Of a DNA stretch of 64,000 nucleotides, positions 53,349-62,498 are shown piece by piece (the stretch's first letter is position 1; each line of letters starts with the position of its first letter). A model generated the notes under the pieces. The model did no database searches, had not been told where the DNA came from, and saw only the letters and a program-made list of their open reading frames with translations. The DNA comes from DASSUW01 sp963849695 (GTDB lineage Bacteria; Actinomycetota; Thermoleophilia; Solirubrobacterales; Solirubrobacteraceae): the NCBI GenBank assembly GCA_963849695.1, contig CAWKIT010000011.1, forward strand, positions 186,001 to 250,000, read 5' to 3'. The translations under genes were made by a program, and so were the position numbers.

Positions 53349-54316
53349 CGAAGCCACTTGGCGACATCCTTCGCGTGGTAGGTGAAGATGATGTCGGCGC
53401 CGGCGCGCCGGATCCCGGTCAGGGCCTCGAGCACGGCGGCGCGCTCGTCGAGCAGCCCCTGCGCAGCGGCCGCCTTGACCATCGCGTACTCGCCGCTGAC
53501 GTTGTAGGCGGCGACCGGCAGGTCGGTCGCCTCGCGCACGCGCCGGATCACGTCCAGGTAGGGCAGCGCGGGCTTGACCATCACGACGTCGGCGCCCTCC
53601 GCCGCGTCGAGCGCCACCTCGCGCAGCGCCTCGCGCGCGTTGGCGGGGTCCATCTGGTAGCCGCGGCGGTCGCCGGCCTGAGGCGCGCTGTCGGCGGCCT
53701 CGCGGAAGGGGCCGTAGAAGGCGGACGCGAACTTCGCGCTGTAGGCGACGATCGGCGTCTCGGACAGCCCATGCTCGTCGAGCGCGGCCCGCAGCGCGCC
53801 GACGCGCCCGTCCATCATGTCGCTCGGCGCCACCGCGTCGGCCCCGGCCTCGGCCTGCGCGATCGCGGTGCGCGCCAGCAGCTCGAGCGTGGCGTCGTTG
53901 TCGACCACGCCGTCGGCGCGCAGCACGCCGCAGTGGCCGTGGCTCGTGTACTCACACAGGCAGACGTCGGTGAAGACGAGCAGCTCGGGGTGCGCCGCCT
54001 TGATCGCGCGCGTGGCGAGCTGGATCACGCCCTCGTCGTCCCAGGCGCCCGAGCCCTGCTCGTCCTTCTCGGCCGGCAGGCCGAACAGCAGCACGCCCGG
54101 GATCCCGAGCGCGGCTGCGGCGCCCGCCTCGTCGACCGCGCCGTCGATCGACAGGTGGTCGATCCCCGGCAGCGCCGCGATCGGCGTCCGCCGCTCTCCG
54201 CCGGCGACCACGAACATCGGGTAGATCAGGTGCTCGACCGACAGCTCGGTCTCCCGCACGAGCCCGCGCAGGAGGCCGGTGCGGCGAAGCCGTCGGAGTC
54301 TGGTCGCCGGAAACAT
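53345..54316 (-). CDS. hemB: Delta-aminolevulinic acid dehydratase (porphobilinogen synthase)
   Basis: HemB condenses two 5-aminolevulinate molecules to porphobilinogen. The 323-residue protein has RLRRTGLLRGLVRETELS, the zinc-binding cysteine loop DVCLCEYTSHGHCG, the Schiff-base lysines in VAYSAKFASAFYGPF and VMVKPALPYLDV, and YQMDPANAREALRE. Three cysteines make it the zinc-dependent type. The start is ATG 54316 (GTG 54319 also possible), 8 nt after a TATATT -10. It heads the heme operon. Confidence 0.95.
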   Translation of the reverse strand: MFPATRLRRLRRTGLLRGLVRETELSVEHLIYPMFVVAGGERRTPIAALPGIDHLSIDGAVDEAGAAAALGIPGVLLFGLPAEKDEQGSGAWDDEGVIQLATRAIKAAHPELLVFTDVCLCEYTSHGHCGVLRADGVVDNDATLELLARTAIAQAEAGADAVAPSDMMDGRVGALRAALDEHGLSETPIVAYSAKFASAFYGPFREAADSAPQAGDRRGYQMDPANAREALREVALDAAEGADVVMVKPALPYLDVIRRVREATDLPVAAYNVSGEYAMVKAAAAQGLLDERAAVLEALTGIRRAGADIIFTYHAKDVAKWLR

Positions 54317-54324
54317 CACCGACG

Positions 54325-54330
54325 AATATA
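54325..54330 (-). promoter_or_regulatory. -10 element TATATT before hemB
   Basis: TATATT, a near-consensus -10 that stands out in this GC-rich DNA, ends 8 nt before ATG 54316 and 5 nt before GTG 54319, with no ribosome-binding site. This implies a leaderless heme-operon mRNA. Confidence 0.55.
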
Positions 54331-54371
54331 GGGTTTCGCCCGCCGCTCGCCGGAAACCCCACCCGGCGACG

Positions 54372-55727
54372 TTACGCGCCGAACCGTCGCAGCGCCAGCC
54401 GGGCGACCGCGAAGAACCCGGCCGTCAGCGCCAGCAGGTGGACGAGCGGCAGCAGCAGGTCACCGCCGTTGATCGCCGCGTCGAGCGCGCGCAGCGCCGG
54501 CTTGAACGGGAACAGGCCGCTGACGACGTTGATCGCGTCGTACAGCAGCGGGTCGACGCTGCCGGACGGCACGAGCGCGAGGAACACGATCGGGAGCGCG
54601 AGCAGGACTGCGAGCAGCGTGGCCACGCGGACCTCGCGCGCGAGGCCGCCGATCGCCACGCCCATCGCCGCGAACCCGGCCGCGCCACCGAGCAGGGCGG
54701 CCACCCACGCTGGTACGCGGCTCCAGTCGAGCCCGACGAACGCCGCCAGGCCGAACAGCATCAGCAGCGTCACGGCCAGCGCGCACAACGCGCTGAGCAC
54801 GACCTTCTCGGTCAGCAGCGCGGTGCGGGAGACGAGTCCGCGCACGAGCCGGCCGTACGCCTGCTCCTCGCGCTCGAGCGCCAGCAGCCCGGCGGCCAGC
54901 AGGAGCCCGACGAACATCAGCGACACGGTCACCGCGACCGCGACGGCGAACGCCTCGAGCGGAGTCCGCCGGCCCTCCACCACGTGCTGGTCGACCTGCA
55001 CCGGCGAGCCGATCGAGGCGAGGATCGGCTGCGAGACGTCGAGGTTGTCGGCCGCCAGCTCGGCGAAGCGCGAGACCTGGTCGAGCGCCGCGCGATCGCT
55101 CGAGTCGCGCGGCATCTGCTCGGTGATGCTGTCGATGATCTCCCGAGTGCGCTCGAGCCCGAGGATCTGGACGGCTCCCAGGAGCGGCAGCGGGATCTCC
55201 CCGCCGCGCACGATCACGTCGATGTAGCTCGCCGCCGACCGCAGCACGACCTCCGAGAGCGCGGCGTTCGCCTGCGCCAGCCGCGCCTCGATCGTCGCCT
55301 CCACGAAGCGCCGCTTCACCGGGTCCTCGGCGTTGTAGTAGACCTCGACCGTCGGCGGTTCGCCACCGCCCAGCGAGAGCATCGAGCGCAGCCGCTCGGT
55401 CGCGTCCTCGGGCAGGACCAGCGCGCCGAGAGCGTCGCCGGAGCGGACCTTCTCGATCGCCTCCTCGCGCGATTCGACCCGGATCGGGTCGATCGCCTCG
55501 AACAGGCGGTCGGCGTAGTCGGCGGCGTCGAGCGTGCGGCTGCCGACGCTGAACTCGCTCTCGCCGGGTGGGACCAGGTTGGCAAACGCGACGCGCGGCT
55601 TCTCGGGGCCGCCGGACAGCGCGAGGCCGAACAACACCGCGATCACGACCGGGTAGATCACGAGCAGCGCGACCAGCAGCGGCGACCGGCGCAGGATCTG
55701 GAGGTCCTTGAGGAGCAGCCAGTGCAC
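54372..55727 (-). CDS. ABC-2-type transporter permease
   Basis: A 451-residue exporter permease. An N-terminal membrane segment (LLVALLVIYPVVIAVLFGLA) precedes a large extracytoplasmic domain (about 45-240) with ALVLPEDATERLRSML and coiled stretches. Then five membrane segments follow (AFAVAVAVTVSLMFVGLLLA; LSALCALAVTLLMLFGLAAF; a GAAGFAAMGVAIGG helix; LLAVLLALPIVFLALVPSG; LLALTAGFFAVARLAL). The layout matches ABC2_membrane_3 drug or lipid exporters. The ATPase gene ends 3 bp upstream. Confidence 0.88.
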   Translation of the reverse strand: MHWLLLKDLQILRRSPLLVALLVIYPVVIAVLFGLALSGGPEKPRVAFANLVPPGESEFSVGSRTLDAADYADRLFEAIDPIRVESREEAIEKVRSGDALGALVLPEDATERLRSMLSLGGGEPPTVEVYYNAEDPVKRRFVEATIEARLAQANAALSEVVLRSAASYIDVIVRGGEIPLPLLGAVQILGLERTREIIDSITEQMPRDSSDRAALDQVSRFAELAADNLDVSQPILASIGSPVQVDQHVVEGRRTPLEAFAVAVAVTVSLMFVGLLLAAGLLALEREEQAYGRLVRGLVSRTALLTEKVVLSALCALAVTLLMLFGLAAFVGLDWSRVPAWVAALLGGAAGFAAMGVAIGGLAREVRVATLLAVLLALPIVFLALVPSGSVDPLLYDAINVVSGLFPFKPALRALDAAINGGDLLLPLVHLLALTAGFFAVARLALRRFGA

Positions 55728-55730
55728 GCG

Positions 55731-56402
55731 TCAATGGCCCCGCTCGTGGAGGAAGCGCACGAACGCCGCCTCGAAGTCGTGGTCGCCGCCCATCGTCGAT
55801 CCGAGCTCGGCGGGCGTGCCGGTGAACAGCAGCTCGCCGTCGGCCAGCACCAGCACCCGGTCGGCGAATCGCTCGGCCTCGCCGACGTCGTGCGTCGAGA
55901 ACACGACCGTGGTGCCGAGCGCCCCGATGAACTGCCACAGCCGCTCGCGCTGGCGCGGGTCGAGCGCAGCCGAGGGCTCGTCGAGCAGCAGCACCTCGGG
56001 GTCGCCCAGCAGCCCGATCGCGATGTTCACGCGCTGCCGGTTGCCGCCCGACAGGCGGCCGACCTCGTCGTCGCGGCGGTCGGCGAGCGCGGTCTGGTCG
56101 AGCATCCCGGCGACTGCCTCGTCCACGTCCGCAACGCGTTCGAGCCGCGCGAACAGCCGCAGGTTCTCGGCCACCGACAGCTTCGAGTACAGGGCCGGGT
56201 GTTGCGGCACCCAGCCCGCGCGGCCGATCGACACCGTCCCCGCGGTGGGCACGATCGCGCCGGCGAGAATCTGCAGCAGCGTCGTCTTGCCGGCCCCGTT
56301 CGGCCCGATCACCGCGACCTTCTCGCCGCCGCCGACCTCGAACGAGACGTCACGAAGCGCGTCGCGCGCGCCGTAGCGCTTGCTGACCGATTCGGCTTGC
56401 AC
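55731..56402 (-). CDS. ABC transporter ATP-binding protein
   Basis: A 223-residue ATPase partner of the adjacent permease. It has Walker A AVIGPNGAGKTTLLQILAG, Q-loop VPQHPALYSKLS, signature LSGGNRQRVNIAIGLLG, Walker B VLLLDEPSAALDP and switch VVFSTHDVGEA. The start is a GTG sharing one base with the stop of the AI-2E transporter gene (TAGTG). These three genes form one minus-strand operon. Confidence 0.93.
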   Translation of the reverse strand: MQAESVSKRYGARDALRDVSFEVGGGEKVAVIGPNGAGKTTLLQILAGAIVPTAGTVSIGRAGWVPQHPALYSKLSVAENLRLFARLERVADVDEAVAGMLDQTALADRRDDEVGRLSGGNRQRVNIAIGLLGDPEVLLLDEPSAALDPRQRERLWQFIGALGTTVVFSTHDVGEAERFADRVLVLADGELLFTGTPAELGSTMGGDHDFEAAFVRFLHERGH

Positions 56403-57640
56403 TATCCAGGCGCGCTCGAGGTCGCCGCCGCCTCGGCGTCGGGCCCGCCCAGCTCGGTGCCGCAGGCCGGGCACTCGGTCGCCTGCTCCGGGCACGGCGC
56501 ACCGCACTCCGGGCAGTGGCGCGGCGGGGCGTCCGATGAAGCATCGGTGACCGATTGCAGGTCCCACTGCTCGAAGCGGTAGTGGCGACGGAAGTAGACG
56601 ACGCTCTCGCGCACCATCGCCGCCAGCGGCAGTGCGATGAAGGCGCCGATGAAGCCGTAGATCTGCCCGCCCAGGAGCAGCGCGAAGATCACCAGGAGCG
56701 GGTTGATCCGCAGCGCCTGCGCGAACACGTTCGGCGCCACGATGTGACCCTCGATCTGCTGCAGGGCGGTGAACGCGATCGTCAGCCACAGCGCGTCGAG
56801 CGGCTCGCCGCTGAACAGCGCGATGAGCACCGGCGGACCGGCGCCGATCGCAGGGCCGATGTACGGGATCAGCTCGGCGAACCCGTACCAGGCGCCGAAG
56901 AACAACGCGTACGTCTTGCCGTCGGGGAAGATGCCGAGGGAGCCGAGCACCCACAGCATCAGGCCGGCGCTCGTCCCCATGATCAGCGAGAACAGGAGCT
57001 GGCCGCGGACGTAGCCGAACACCGCGCGCTGGATCCGCAGCGGGTAGTCGTCGGCGTCGATGCTGTGGACGAGCGACCGCACCCCGGCGCCGATGCGCTC
57101 GCCGTACAGCAGCATGTACACGCTGATCACGATCACGAGGATCAGCGCCAGCGAGGCCTCGACCAGCGTGCGCAGCGCGTCCTGGGTGAACGAGACCAGC
57201 TCGCCGGAGCCCTCGGACAGGTTCTGGCCCAGCGTGCCGAGGGCGGTTTCCCCCTCCTCGGCGATCTGCACGTTGATGCCGTTCTCGTCGAGCCAGCGCT
57301 GGACGTCGGCCAACGTGGCGTTGGCGTCGTCGACGATGTCCGGCACGTTGTCGCGGAACGCGTCGACCTGATCGGCGACCGGGTTCGCGAGCAGGAACCC
57401 CAAGGCCACGATGGCGGCGACCACGCACAGCATCACGATCAGCACCGCGAATGCACGCGGACAGCCGGCCCGCCGCAGCAGCGAGACGAACGGGTTCAGG
57501 ATCAGCGCGACGAGCGCGCCGATGATGAACAGCAAGAGGACGCGCCCGGCCGCCTGGAGCACCGCCCACAGCCCGAGGATGACCAGCGGCAGCATGACCA
57601 GCTGCACCCATCGGGGGACGAGCACGCGCTGATCTGCCAT
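56402..57640 (-). CDS. AI-2E-family transporter with C-terminal zinc ribbon
   Basis: A 412-residue membrane protein of the AI-2E/PerM family. Segments such as WVQLVMLPLVILGLWAVLQA, a helical region (about 75-160), the conserved IPYIGPAIGAGPPVLIALFS and QIEGHIVAPNVFAQALRINP, and GGQIYGFIGAFIALPLAAM are typical. After the last helix it has a cytosolic tail with two CPxC knuckles (CPECGAPCPEQ and CPACGTELG), not normal for this family. Members move autoinducer, ions or other solutes; the substrate is unknown. Confidence 0.85.
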   Translation of the reverse strand: MADQRVLVPRWVQLVMLPLVILGLWAVLQAAGRVLLLFIIGALVALILNPFVSLLRRAGCPRAFAVLIVMLCVVAAIVALGFLLANPVADQVDAFRDNVPDIVDDANATLADVQRWLDENGINVQIAEEGETALGTLGQNLSEGSGELVSFTQDALRTLVEASLALILVIVISVYMLLYGERIGAGVRSLVHSIDADDYPLRIQRAVFGYVRGQLLFSLIMGTSAGLMLWVLGSLGIFPDGKTYALFFGAWYGFAELIPYIGPAIGAGPPVLIALFSGEPLDALWLTIAFTALQQIEGHIVAPNVFAQALRINPLLVIFALLLGGQIYGFIGAFIALPLAAMVRESVVYFRRHYRFEQWDLQSVTDASSDAPPRHCPECGAPCPEQATECPACGTELGGPDAEAAATSSAPG

Positions 57641-57646
57641 GGGCCA

Positions 57647-57652
57647 AGTATG
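57647..57652 (-). promoter_or_regulatory. -10-like CATACT before the AI-2E transporter
   Basis: CATACT ends 6 nt before the ATG at 57640, with no ribosome-binding site. Confidence 0.35.
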
Positions 57653-57703
57653 GCCGGAGAACGAGTGCGGCTTACTCACACTCGCAAGCTCGCGTGAGCG
57701 CCT

Positions 57704-57709
57704 TAGCAT
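57704..57709 (+). promoter_or_regulatory. -10-like TAGCAT before ymdB
   Basis: TAGCAT ends 7 nt before the TTG at 57717 and overlaps the alternative ATG at 57708, favouring the TTG as start. Confidence 0.4.
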
Positions 57710-57716
57710 GCTCGTC

Positions 57717-58496
57717 TTGAGCACCATCCTGTTCATCGGCGACATCGTGGCGCGCGCCGGCCGGCGCGTGGTGCGGGACCTGCTGCCCGGGCTGCGCGAG
57801 GAGCTGTCGATCGACTTCGTGGTCGCCAACGGCGAGAACGCGGCCGGCGGCCTCGGGATCACCCCGAAGGAGGCGACCGAGCTGTTCGGCGCCGGCGTCG
57901 ACGTCATCACGCTCGGCAACCACACCTACCGCCATCGCGAGGTCTGGCCGTATCTGGACGAGCAGCCGAACATCATCCGCCCGGCCAACTTCCTGCCCAG
58001 CCAGCCGGGCCGCGGCACCACGGTGGTCGAGCGCGACGGCATCGCGCTCGGCGTCGTCAACCTCAGCGGCAACCTCTTCATGCAGGCCGGCAGCCCGGCG
58101 CTGCTGACGATCGAGGACGCGCTCAAGGAGGTCGCGGACGCGCGGCACGTGCTGGTCGACATGCACGCCGAGGCCACCAGCGAGAAGGTCGCGCTCGGCT
58201 GGCACCTCGACGGCCGCGTGACCGCCGTCGTCGGCACCCACACGCACGTGCCGACCGCCGACGCGCGCGTCCTGCCCGGCGGCACCGCCTACATCACCGA
58301 CGTGGGCATGACCGGCGCGCGCGGCGGGGTGATCGGGGTGCGCAAGGAGCAGTCGATCGCGGTCATGCGCAGCCACATGCCGCAGCGCTACGACTCGGCG
58401 GACGAGGACCCGTGGCTCAACGCCGTCCTGATCCGCGCCGGCGGGCGGCGGGCGGACGCGATCGAGCAGATCCTCAGACCTGGAAGTGCTCGGTGA
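57717..58496 (+). CDS. YmdB-family metallophosphoesterase
   Basis: YmdB-type enzymes are cyclic-nucleotide phosphodiesterases with a two-metal site. The protein of about 259 residues shows all motifs: ILFIGDIVARAGRRVV, VVANGENAAGGLGITP, VDVITLGNHTYRHREVW, LVDMHAEATSEKVALGWHLD, VVGTHTHVPTADARVLPGGT and YITDVGMTGARGGVIG. TTG 57717 gives the usual family N-terminus; ATG 57708 adds three residues. Divergent to the AI-2E gene. Confidence 0.9.
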   Translation: MSTILFIGDIVARAGRRVVRDLLPGLREELSIDFVVANGENAAGGLGITPKEATELFGAGVDVITLGNHTYRHREVWPYLDEQPNIIRPANFLPSQPGRGTTVVERDGIALGVVNLSGNLFMQAGSPALLTIEDALKEVADARHVLVDMHAEATSEKVALGWHLDGRVTAVVGTHTHVPTADARVLPGGTAYITDVGMTGARGGVIGVRKEQSIAVMRSHMPQRYDSADEDPWLNAVLIRAGGRRADAIEQILRPGSAR

Positions 58497-59928
58497 TCAT
58501 CGGGACGATGTCGCGCAGCGACCACTGCTCGCGCGCGTCCGACGAATCGGGTCCGGTCCCGCACCACATCAGGGTGCCGAGCGAGTCGTTGGCGTGCAGC
58601 GAGCCGTGCGAGCCGCCGCCGACGTGGTGCGCGCCGCCCCAGTCGAGGAACTCGTAGCCGGGCTTGGCCGAGGCGAGCACCTCCCCGGAGGTCCGCGCCC
58701 GCAGCGCCGACCAGGCGCGCGCCAGCGCGTCCGGGTAGGTCGCCGAGCCGACCCGCCCCTCGCGCACGTCGAGCGCGATCAGATCCAGGTCCCCCTCCAC
58801 GTGCCAGTGCTCGCCGCGGGCGTCGACGAGATCGCCGCCGGGCGCGAACCGCAGCTCGCCGCGCTCCCCGCGGATCGACGCCTCGCCGTCGGGATGGTCG
58901 GTCAGGCGCAGCACGAGGTCGACGCCGTCGAGCGCCAGCAGCGTGCGCTCGATCCGCGGGACCAGCTCGCGGCGACGGTCGCGGTCGAGCACATAGATCT
59001 GGGCGGCGCGCGAGTTCGGGCATACCGCCACCTTCGCCTCCTCGTCCGCGCGCGCCGCGGGGAGCACTCCGAAGCCGTCGAACCCGCGGAACAGGTCGAT
59101 CTCCTTCTCCACGCGAGACTGCGAGTGGTCCGAGCAGACGATCACCGCGTGGTCGTCGAGGAAGGCGTCCGGGCCGCCGGCGGCGGTCACCAGGCGCTCG
59201 ATCTGGCGGTCGGCCTCCGCCAGCGAGTCGACCTGCGCGAACGGGCCGTTCCTGTGCGAGTGGGTGTCGTTGTCGGGCAGCGAGAGCAGCAGGAAGTCGA
59301 ACAGGTCGTGCTCGACGAGAAACTCGCCGACGCAGCCGGAGTGCTGGTCGCGGATGCCCGGCAGGCCGAGCTGGGAGCGGCACGGGGTACGCCGCGAGGC
59401 GAACATGTCGGCGTAGAACAGCTCCTTCGGGCCATAGACCGCGTGGCGGAAGAACGTGCCCGCGATCCGGGTGAGCGCCGTCTCGCCCGAGACCTCGTGG
59501 CGGTGGCGCCCGCGGTACATCAGGTAGGTCGTGCCGGCGGTGCGAACGCCGGCGTCGTCGAGCCGCTCGAACACGGTCGGCACGTCCGCCGACAGGTGCT
59601 CGAGGTTCATGTTGTAGATGGTGTCGGTGAGCGACTGGCGGATCCCGAACGACTGCGACGCCCGGAAGCTGGTCCCGTACTCGACGTAGCGGCCCTCGCC
59701 GCGGTGGTACCAGTTCATCCCCGGGATCTCGTGCTCGTGCGGGCCTGTGCCGGTGGCGATCGACGCCGCGCACACGGGCGTCACCGACGGGAAGGTCGCA
59801 ACGCAGTCGTCGACGTGATGGCCGCGCTCGATCAGCAGCTGCAGCGTCGGCGCCCGCCCACCCGCCACCGCGCGCTCGAGCATGGCGGGCTTCATCGCGT
59901 CGATGACGACGAGGATGAGCTTCTTCAC
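58474..59928 (-). CDS. Alkaline-phosphatase-superfamily phosphodiesterase
   Basis: A 484-residue metal-dependent enzyme of the nucleotide pyrophosphatase/phosphodiesterase type. It has LVVIDAMKPAM with the first metal Asp, the catalytic Thr/Ser region FPSVTPVCAASIATGTGPHE, PGMNWYHRGEGRYVEY, LPDNDTHSHRNGP, VIVCSDHSQSRVE (metal Asp-His) and GGGSHGSLHANDSLGTLMWC with a late His. No signal peptide is seen, so it appears cytosolic. The start is a GTG. Its 3' end overlaps ymdB by 23 bp. The substrate is unknown. Confidence 0.87.
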   Translation of the reverse strand: MKKLILVVIDAMKPAMLERAVAGGRAPTLQLLIERGHHVDDCVATFPSVTPVCAASIATGTGPHEHEIPGMNWYHRGEGRYVEYGTSFRASQSFGIRQSLTDTIYNMNLEHLSADVPTVFERLDDAGVRTAGTTYLMYRGRHRHEVSGETALTRIAGTFFRHAVYGPKELFYADMFASRRTPCRSQLGLPGIRDQHSGCVGEFLVEHDLFDFLLLSLPDNDTHSHRNGPFAQVDSLAEADRQIERLVTAAGGPDAFLDDHAVIVCSDHSQSRVEKEIDLFRGFDGFGVLPAARADEEAKVAVCPNSRAAQIYVLDRDRRRELVPRIERTLLALDGVDLVLRLTDHPDGEASIRGERGELRFAPGGDLVDARGEHWHVEGDLDLIALDVREGRVGSATYPDALARAWSALRARTSGEVLASAKPGYEFLDWGGAHHVGGGSHGSLHANDSLGTLMWCGTGPDSSDAREQWSLRDIVPMITEHFQV

Positions 59929-59959
59929 GCGGTGATCGATCTCGCGACCGCCGGATCGG

Positions 59960-60544
59960 TCATCTCAGAATCCGGAGCCCGGCGTACTTCTCATCTGCCC
60001 GGCGGCGTCCGCCGGCGAGCAGCCACGCGAGACCGGCGATGACGAGGATCGCAAGCGGCGGGAACAGGATCGCCGCGCCGGCCGCGCCGAGCGCGGCGCC
60101 CTCGCCGTAGAGCGGGAGCACGGCCTGGGAATCGGGGTCGAGCCGCCGCCGGACGCGGCCGAACAGCGATCGCGCGGCGAAGAATCCGAGCGTGGCGCAC
60201 GCCACGCCGGCGACGATGCCCGGCGCGATCACGTAGTCGTGGTCGGCCAGCGAGCCCGCGCCCATCAGCGCGCCCAGGACGAGGGCGATGCCGAGCAGGA
60301 ACCACATCAATGTGCCGCGCTCCAGGTCGGCCCGGCGGCGGAGCAGGAAGTCGGTGGCCGCCACCAGCACGAGCACGGCGAGCAGGAACGGCCACTCTTC
60401 CAGAAACGCGAAGCTCGTCCCGTCGAAGTCGAGCCCGAGATCGGCGGACGCGAGCGCGCCGACGAGCAGCACAGGGAGGAACGGGCGGATGCCGATCGCG
60501 GCCGCAATGCCGGCGCCCTGGAGGAGGTCGAGCACGAATTCCAC
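59960..60544 (-). CDS. Hydrophobic membrane protein (DUF4126-like)
   Basis: A 194-residue membrane protein with about five to six hydrophobic stretches: LDLLQGAGIAAAIGIRPFLP, FLLAVLVLVAATDFLL, LMWFLLGIALVLGALMGAG, IVAGVACATLGFFAARSLFG and AAILFPPLAILVIAGLAWLL. The first helix with GIRPFLP resembles DUF4126 proteins; I am not sure of the family. I chose GTG 60544 because the frame upstream would overlap the divergent aminotransferase start. The role is unknown. Confidence 0.7.
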   Translation of the reverse strand: MEFVLDLLQGAGIAAAIGIRPFLPVLLVGALASADLGLDFDGTSFAFLEEWPFLLAVLVLVAATDFLLRRRADLERGTLMWFLLGIALVLGALMGAGSLADHDYVIAPGIVAGVACATLGFFAARSLFGRVRRRLDPDSQAVLPLYGEGAALGAAGAAILFPPLAILVIAGLAWLLAGGRRRADEKYAGLRILR

Positions 60545-60570
60545 TTGCGGCGTGCGACGATAGCGGGCGA

Positions 60571-61905
60571 ATGGGGCGAGACGAGACACCCAGGCGCTCG
60601 GGTGCGCGGGACCTCGAGCGCTACGCGGGGCTGTTCGCGCAGCGCGCGCAAGCGATGAAATCGTCGGCGATGCGGGACCTGATGGCGGTCACGGCGCGAC
60701 CCGACATCATCTCGCTCGCGGGCGGGCTTCCGGACACCTCCACCTTCCCGGCGGAGGACTTCGCGGCGCTGATGGCGCGCGTGGCCGTCGACGCCTCCGC
60801 GCGGGCGCTCCAGTACGGGCCGACCGAGGGGCTCGACGAAGTCAAGGACTGCATCGTCGACGTGATGGCGGCCGAGGACATGGAGGTCGAGCGCGAGGAC
60901 CTGCTCGTCACCACCGGCGGCCAGCAGGTGATCGACCTCGTGTGCAAGACGCTCATCGACCCCGGCGACGTGGTGGTCGCCGAGGCGCCCACCTATCCCG
61001 GCGCGGTGCCGGTCTTCGTCTCCTACCAGGCCGACGTCGTGCAGGTCGAGATGGACGACGACGGGATGCGGATCGACGTGCTGCTCGCCGAGCTCGACCG
61101 GCTCGCCCGCGAGGGCCGGGTGCCGAAGTTCATCTACACCGTCCCGTCGTTTCAGAACCCGGCCGGGGTGACGCTTTCCTTGGAGCGGCGGCGTGAGCTG
61201 GTGCGGATCGCGCACGAGCGCGAGCTGCTGGTGCTCGAGGACAACCCGTACGGGCTCCTGCGGTACGAGGGAGAGTCGCTGCCGACCCTGTACTCGCTCG
61301 ACCGCGGCGCGTACGTGATCTACCTCGGGACGTTCTCGAAGATCCTCTCGCCCGGCCTGCGGCTGGGGTGGACGGCGGCTCCGCCGCCGGTGCTCGACAA
61401 GCTCAACCTCGGCAAGGGCGGTGTCGACCTGTGCTCCGCCACCCTGTCGCAGCAGTTCGTCGCCACCTACTTCGCCGAGCGCGACTGGCGCGCCTACGTC
61501 CGGACGCAGGTCGACCTCTACCGCCGCCGGCGCGACGCCATGCTCGAGGCGCTCGCCGAGTACATGCCGCGCGAGGCGACGTGGACCGAGCCGAACGGCG
61601 GCCTCTTCATCTGGGCGCGGATGCCCGACTACATCGACACGACGGACCTGCTCGCGCGTGCCTTGCGTGAGAACGTCGCGTTCGTACCTGGCCGGGCGGC
61701 CTATCTGGACGGCCGCGGCGGCTCGGAGATGCGGCTGAACTTCTCCGGGATCACCGAGGACGACATCCGCGAGGGTGTGCGCCGGATCGGCAAGATCGTG
61801 CGCGAGCAGGTCGCCCTCTACTCGACGCTCACGGGCGAGCAGCCGGCCGCGCCGCGGGAGGTCGAGCCGCCAAATGTGGTCGAGTTCCGCCGCCGGGCGA
61901 GCTGA
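60571..61905 (+). CDS. Class I/II PLP aminotransferase (2-aminoadipate/LysN-like)
   Basis: A 444-residue fold type I aminotransferase of the MocR/LysN-like group without a DNA-binding domain. Seen are IISLAGGLPDTSTFPAEDF, LQYGPTEGLDEVKDCI, TTGGQQVIDLVCKTLIDPGD, YTVPSFQNPAGVTLS, VLEDNPYGLLRYEG, the PLP Lys in LGTFSKILSPGLRLGW, and GGLFIWARMPD and EMRLNFSG for substrate binding. It probably transaminates an aromatic, branched or aminoadipate-type substrate. Confidence 0.9.
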   Translation: MGRDETPRRSGARDLERYAGLFAQRAQAMKSSAMRDLMAVTARPDIISLAGGLPDTSTFPAEDFAALMARVAVDASARALQYGPTEGLDEVKDCIVDVMAAEDMEVEREDLLVTTGGQQVIDLVCKTLIDPGDVVVAEAPTYPGAVPVFVSYQADVVQVEMDDDGMRIDVLLAELDRLAREGRVPKFIYTVPSFQNPAGVTLSLERRRELVRIAHERELLVLEDNPYGLLRYEGESLPTLYSLDRGAYVIYLGTFSKILSPGLRLGWTAAPPPVLDKLNLGKGGVDLCSATLSQQFVATYFAERDWRAYVRTQVDLYRRRRDAMLEALAEYMPREATWTEPNGGLFIWARMPDYIDTTDLLARALRENVAFVPGRAAYLDGRGGSEMRLNFSGITEDDIREGVRRIGKIVREQVALYSTLTGEQPAAPREVEPPNVVEFRRRAS

Positions 61906-61958
61906 CGACGTCGCTGCAGGCGGTAGTGGCAACGCCACACCCGCGGCGTCACCGCTTC

Positions 61959-61981
61959 CCCACCCAGCCGCAGTTCGCCGG
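61959..61981. repeat. Short dispersed repeat, copy 2
   Basis: Near-identical to 8936-8958 (22 of 23 positions). It lies 38-60 nt past the stop of the DUF151 gene, like copy 1 past pyrE, both on the minus strand. Confidence 0.45.
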
Positions 61982-62018
61982 ACCCGCCGAGCCACCCGTG
62001 ACTCGAGGCGGACGGCCG

Positions 62019-62498
62019 CTACTGGTCGCCCTTGAAGTCCTCGGGGGTGACCTGGTCGAGGAACTCCTTGAACTTGTCCACGACCTCCTCGGTGTCCTCG
62101 ACCTCGTGCTCGAACTCGATCGCGGACTCGGCGATCACGTCCTCGGCGGCGAAGATCGGGGCGCCGGAGCGGACGGCCAGGGCGAGCGCGTCCGATGGCC
62201 GGGAGTCGATGTCGACCTCGCGACCGTTCACGGTCAGCGTGATCGAGGCGTAGAAGGTGTTCTCCCGCAGCTCGGTCACCGACACGCGCGAGCAGGTGAC
62301 CTCGAGCTCGCCGAGCATGTCGAAGAGCAGGTCGTGCGTCATCGGCCGCGGCGTCGAGGCGCCCTGGAGCTTCATCAGGATCGCGGCCGCCTCCGGGTGC
62401 CCGATCCAGATCGGCAGGAACTTGTTCGTGTCGACAGCCTTGAGCAGCACGATCGGCTGCTTGCCGACCATGTCGAAGCTCACGCCGTAGATGACCAT
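62019..62498 (-). CDS. DUF151 bifunctional nuclease-like protein
   Basis: A 159-residue protein of the BFN/DUF151 family: MVIYGVSFDMVGKQPIVLLK, FLPIWIGHPEAAAILMKLQG, RPMTHDLLFDMLGELE, SITLTVNGREVDIDSRPSDA and LALAVRSGAPIFAAEDV. Plant members have DNase and RNase activity; in bacteria the role is unclear. The C-terminus is very acidic (EFEHEVEDTEEVVDKFKEFL), resembling a UVR-like tail. The ribosome-binding site GCAGGAG is directly next to ATG 62498. A TAGACT -10 lies near 62545. Confidence 0.9.
   Translation of the reverse strand: MVIYGVSFDMVGKQPIVLLKAVDTNKFLPIWIGHPEAAAILMKLQGASTPRPMTHDLLFDMLGELEVTCSRVSVTELRENTFYASITLTVNGREVDIDSRPSDALALAVRSGAPIFAAEDVIAESAIEFEHEVEDTEEVVDKFKEFLDQVTPEDFKGDQ

Noticed and set aside
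54279..56582. A 767-codon plus-strand frame over the ABC transporter genes
   Set aside because: Antisense to clear ABC permease and ATPase genes; Arg/Gln-rich with no motifs.
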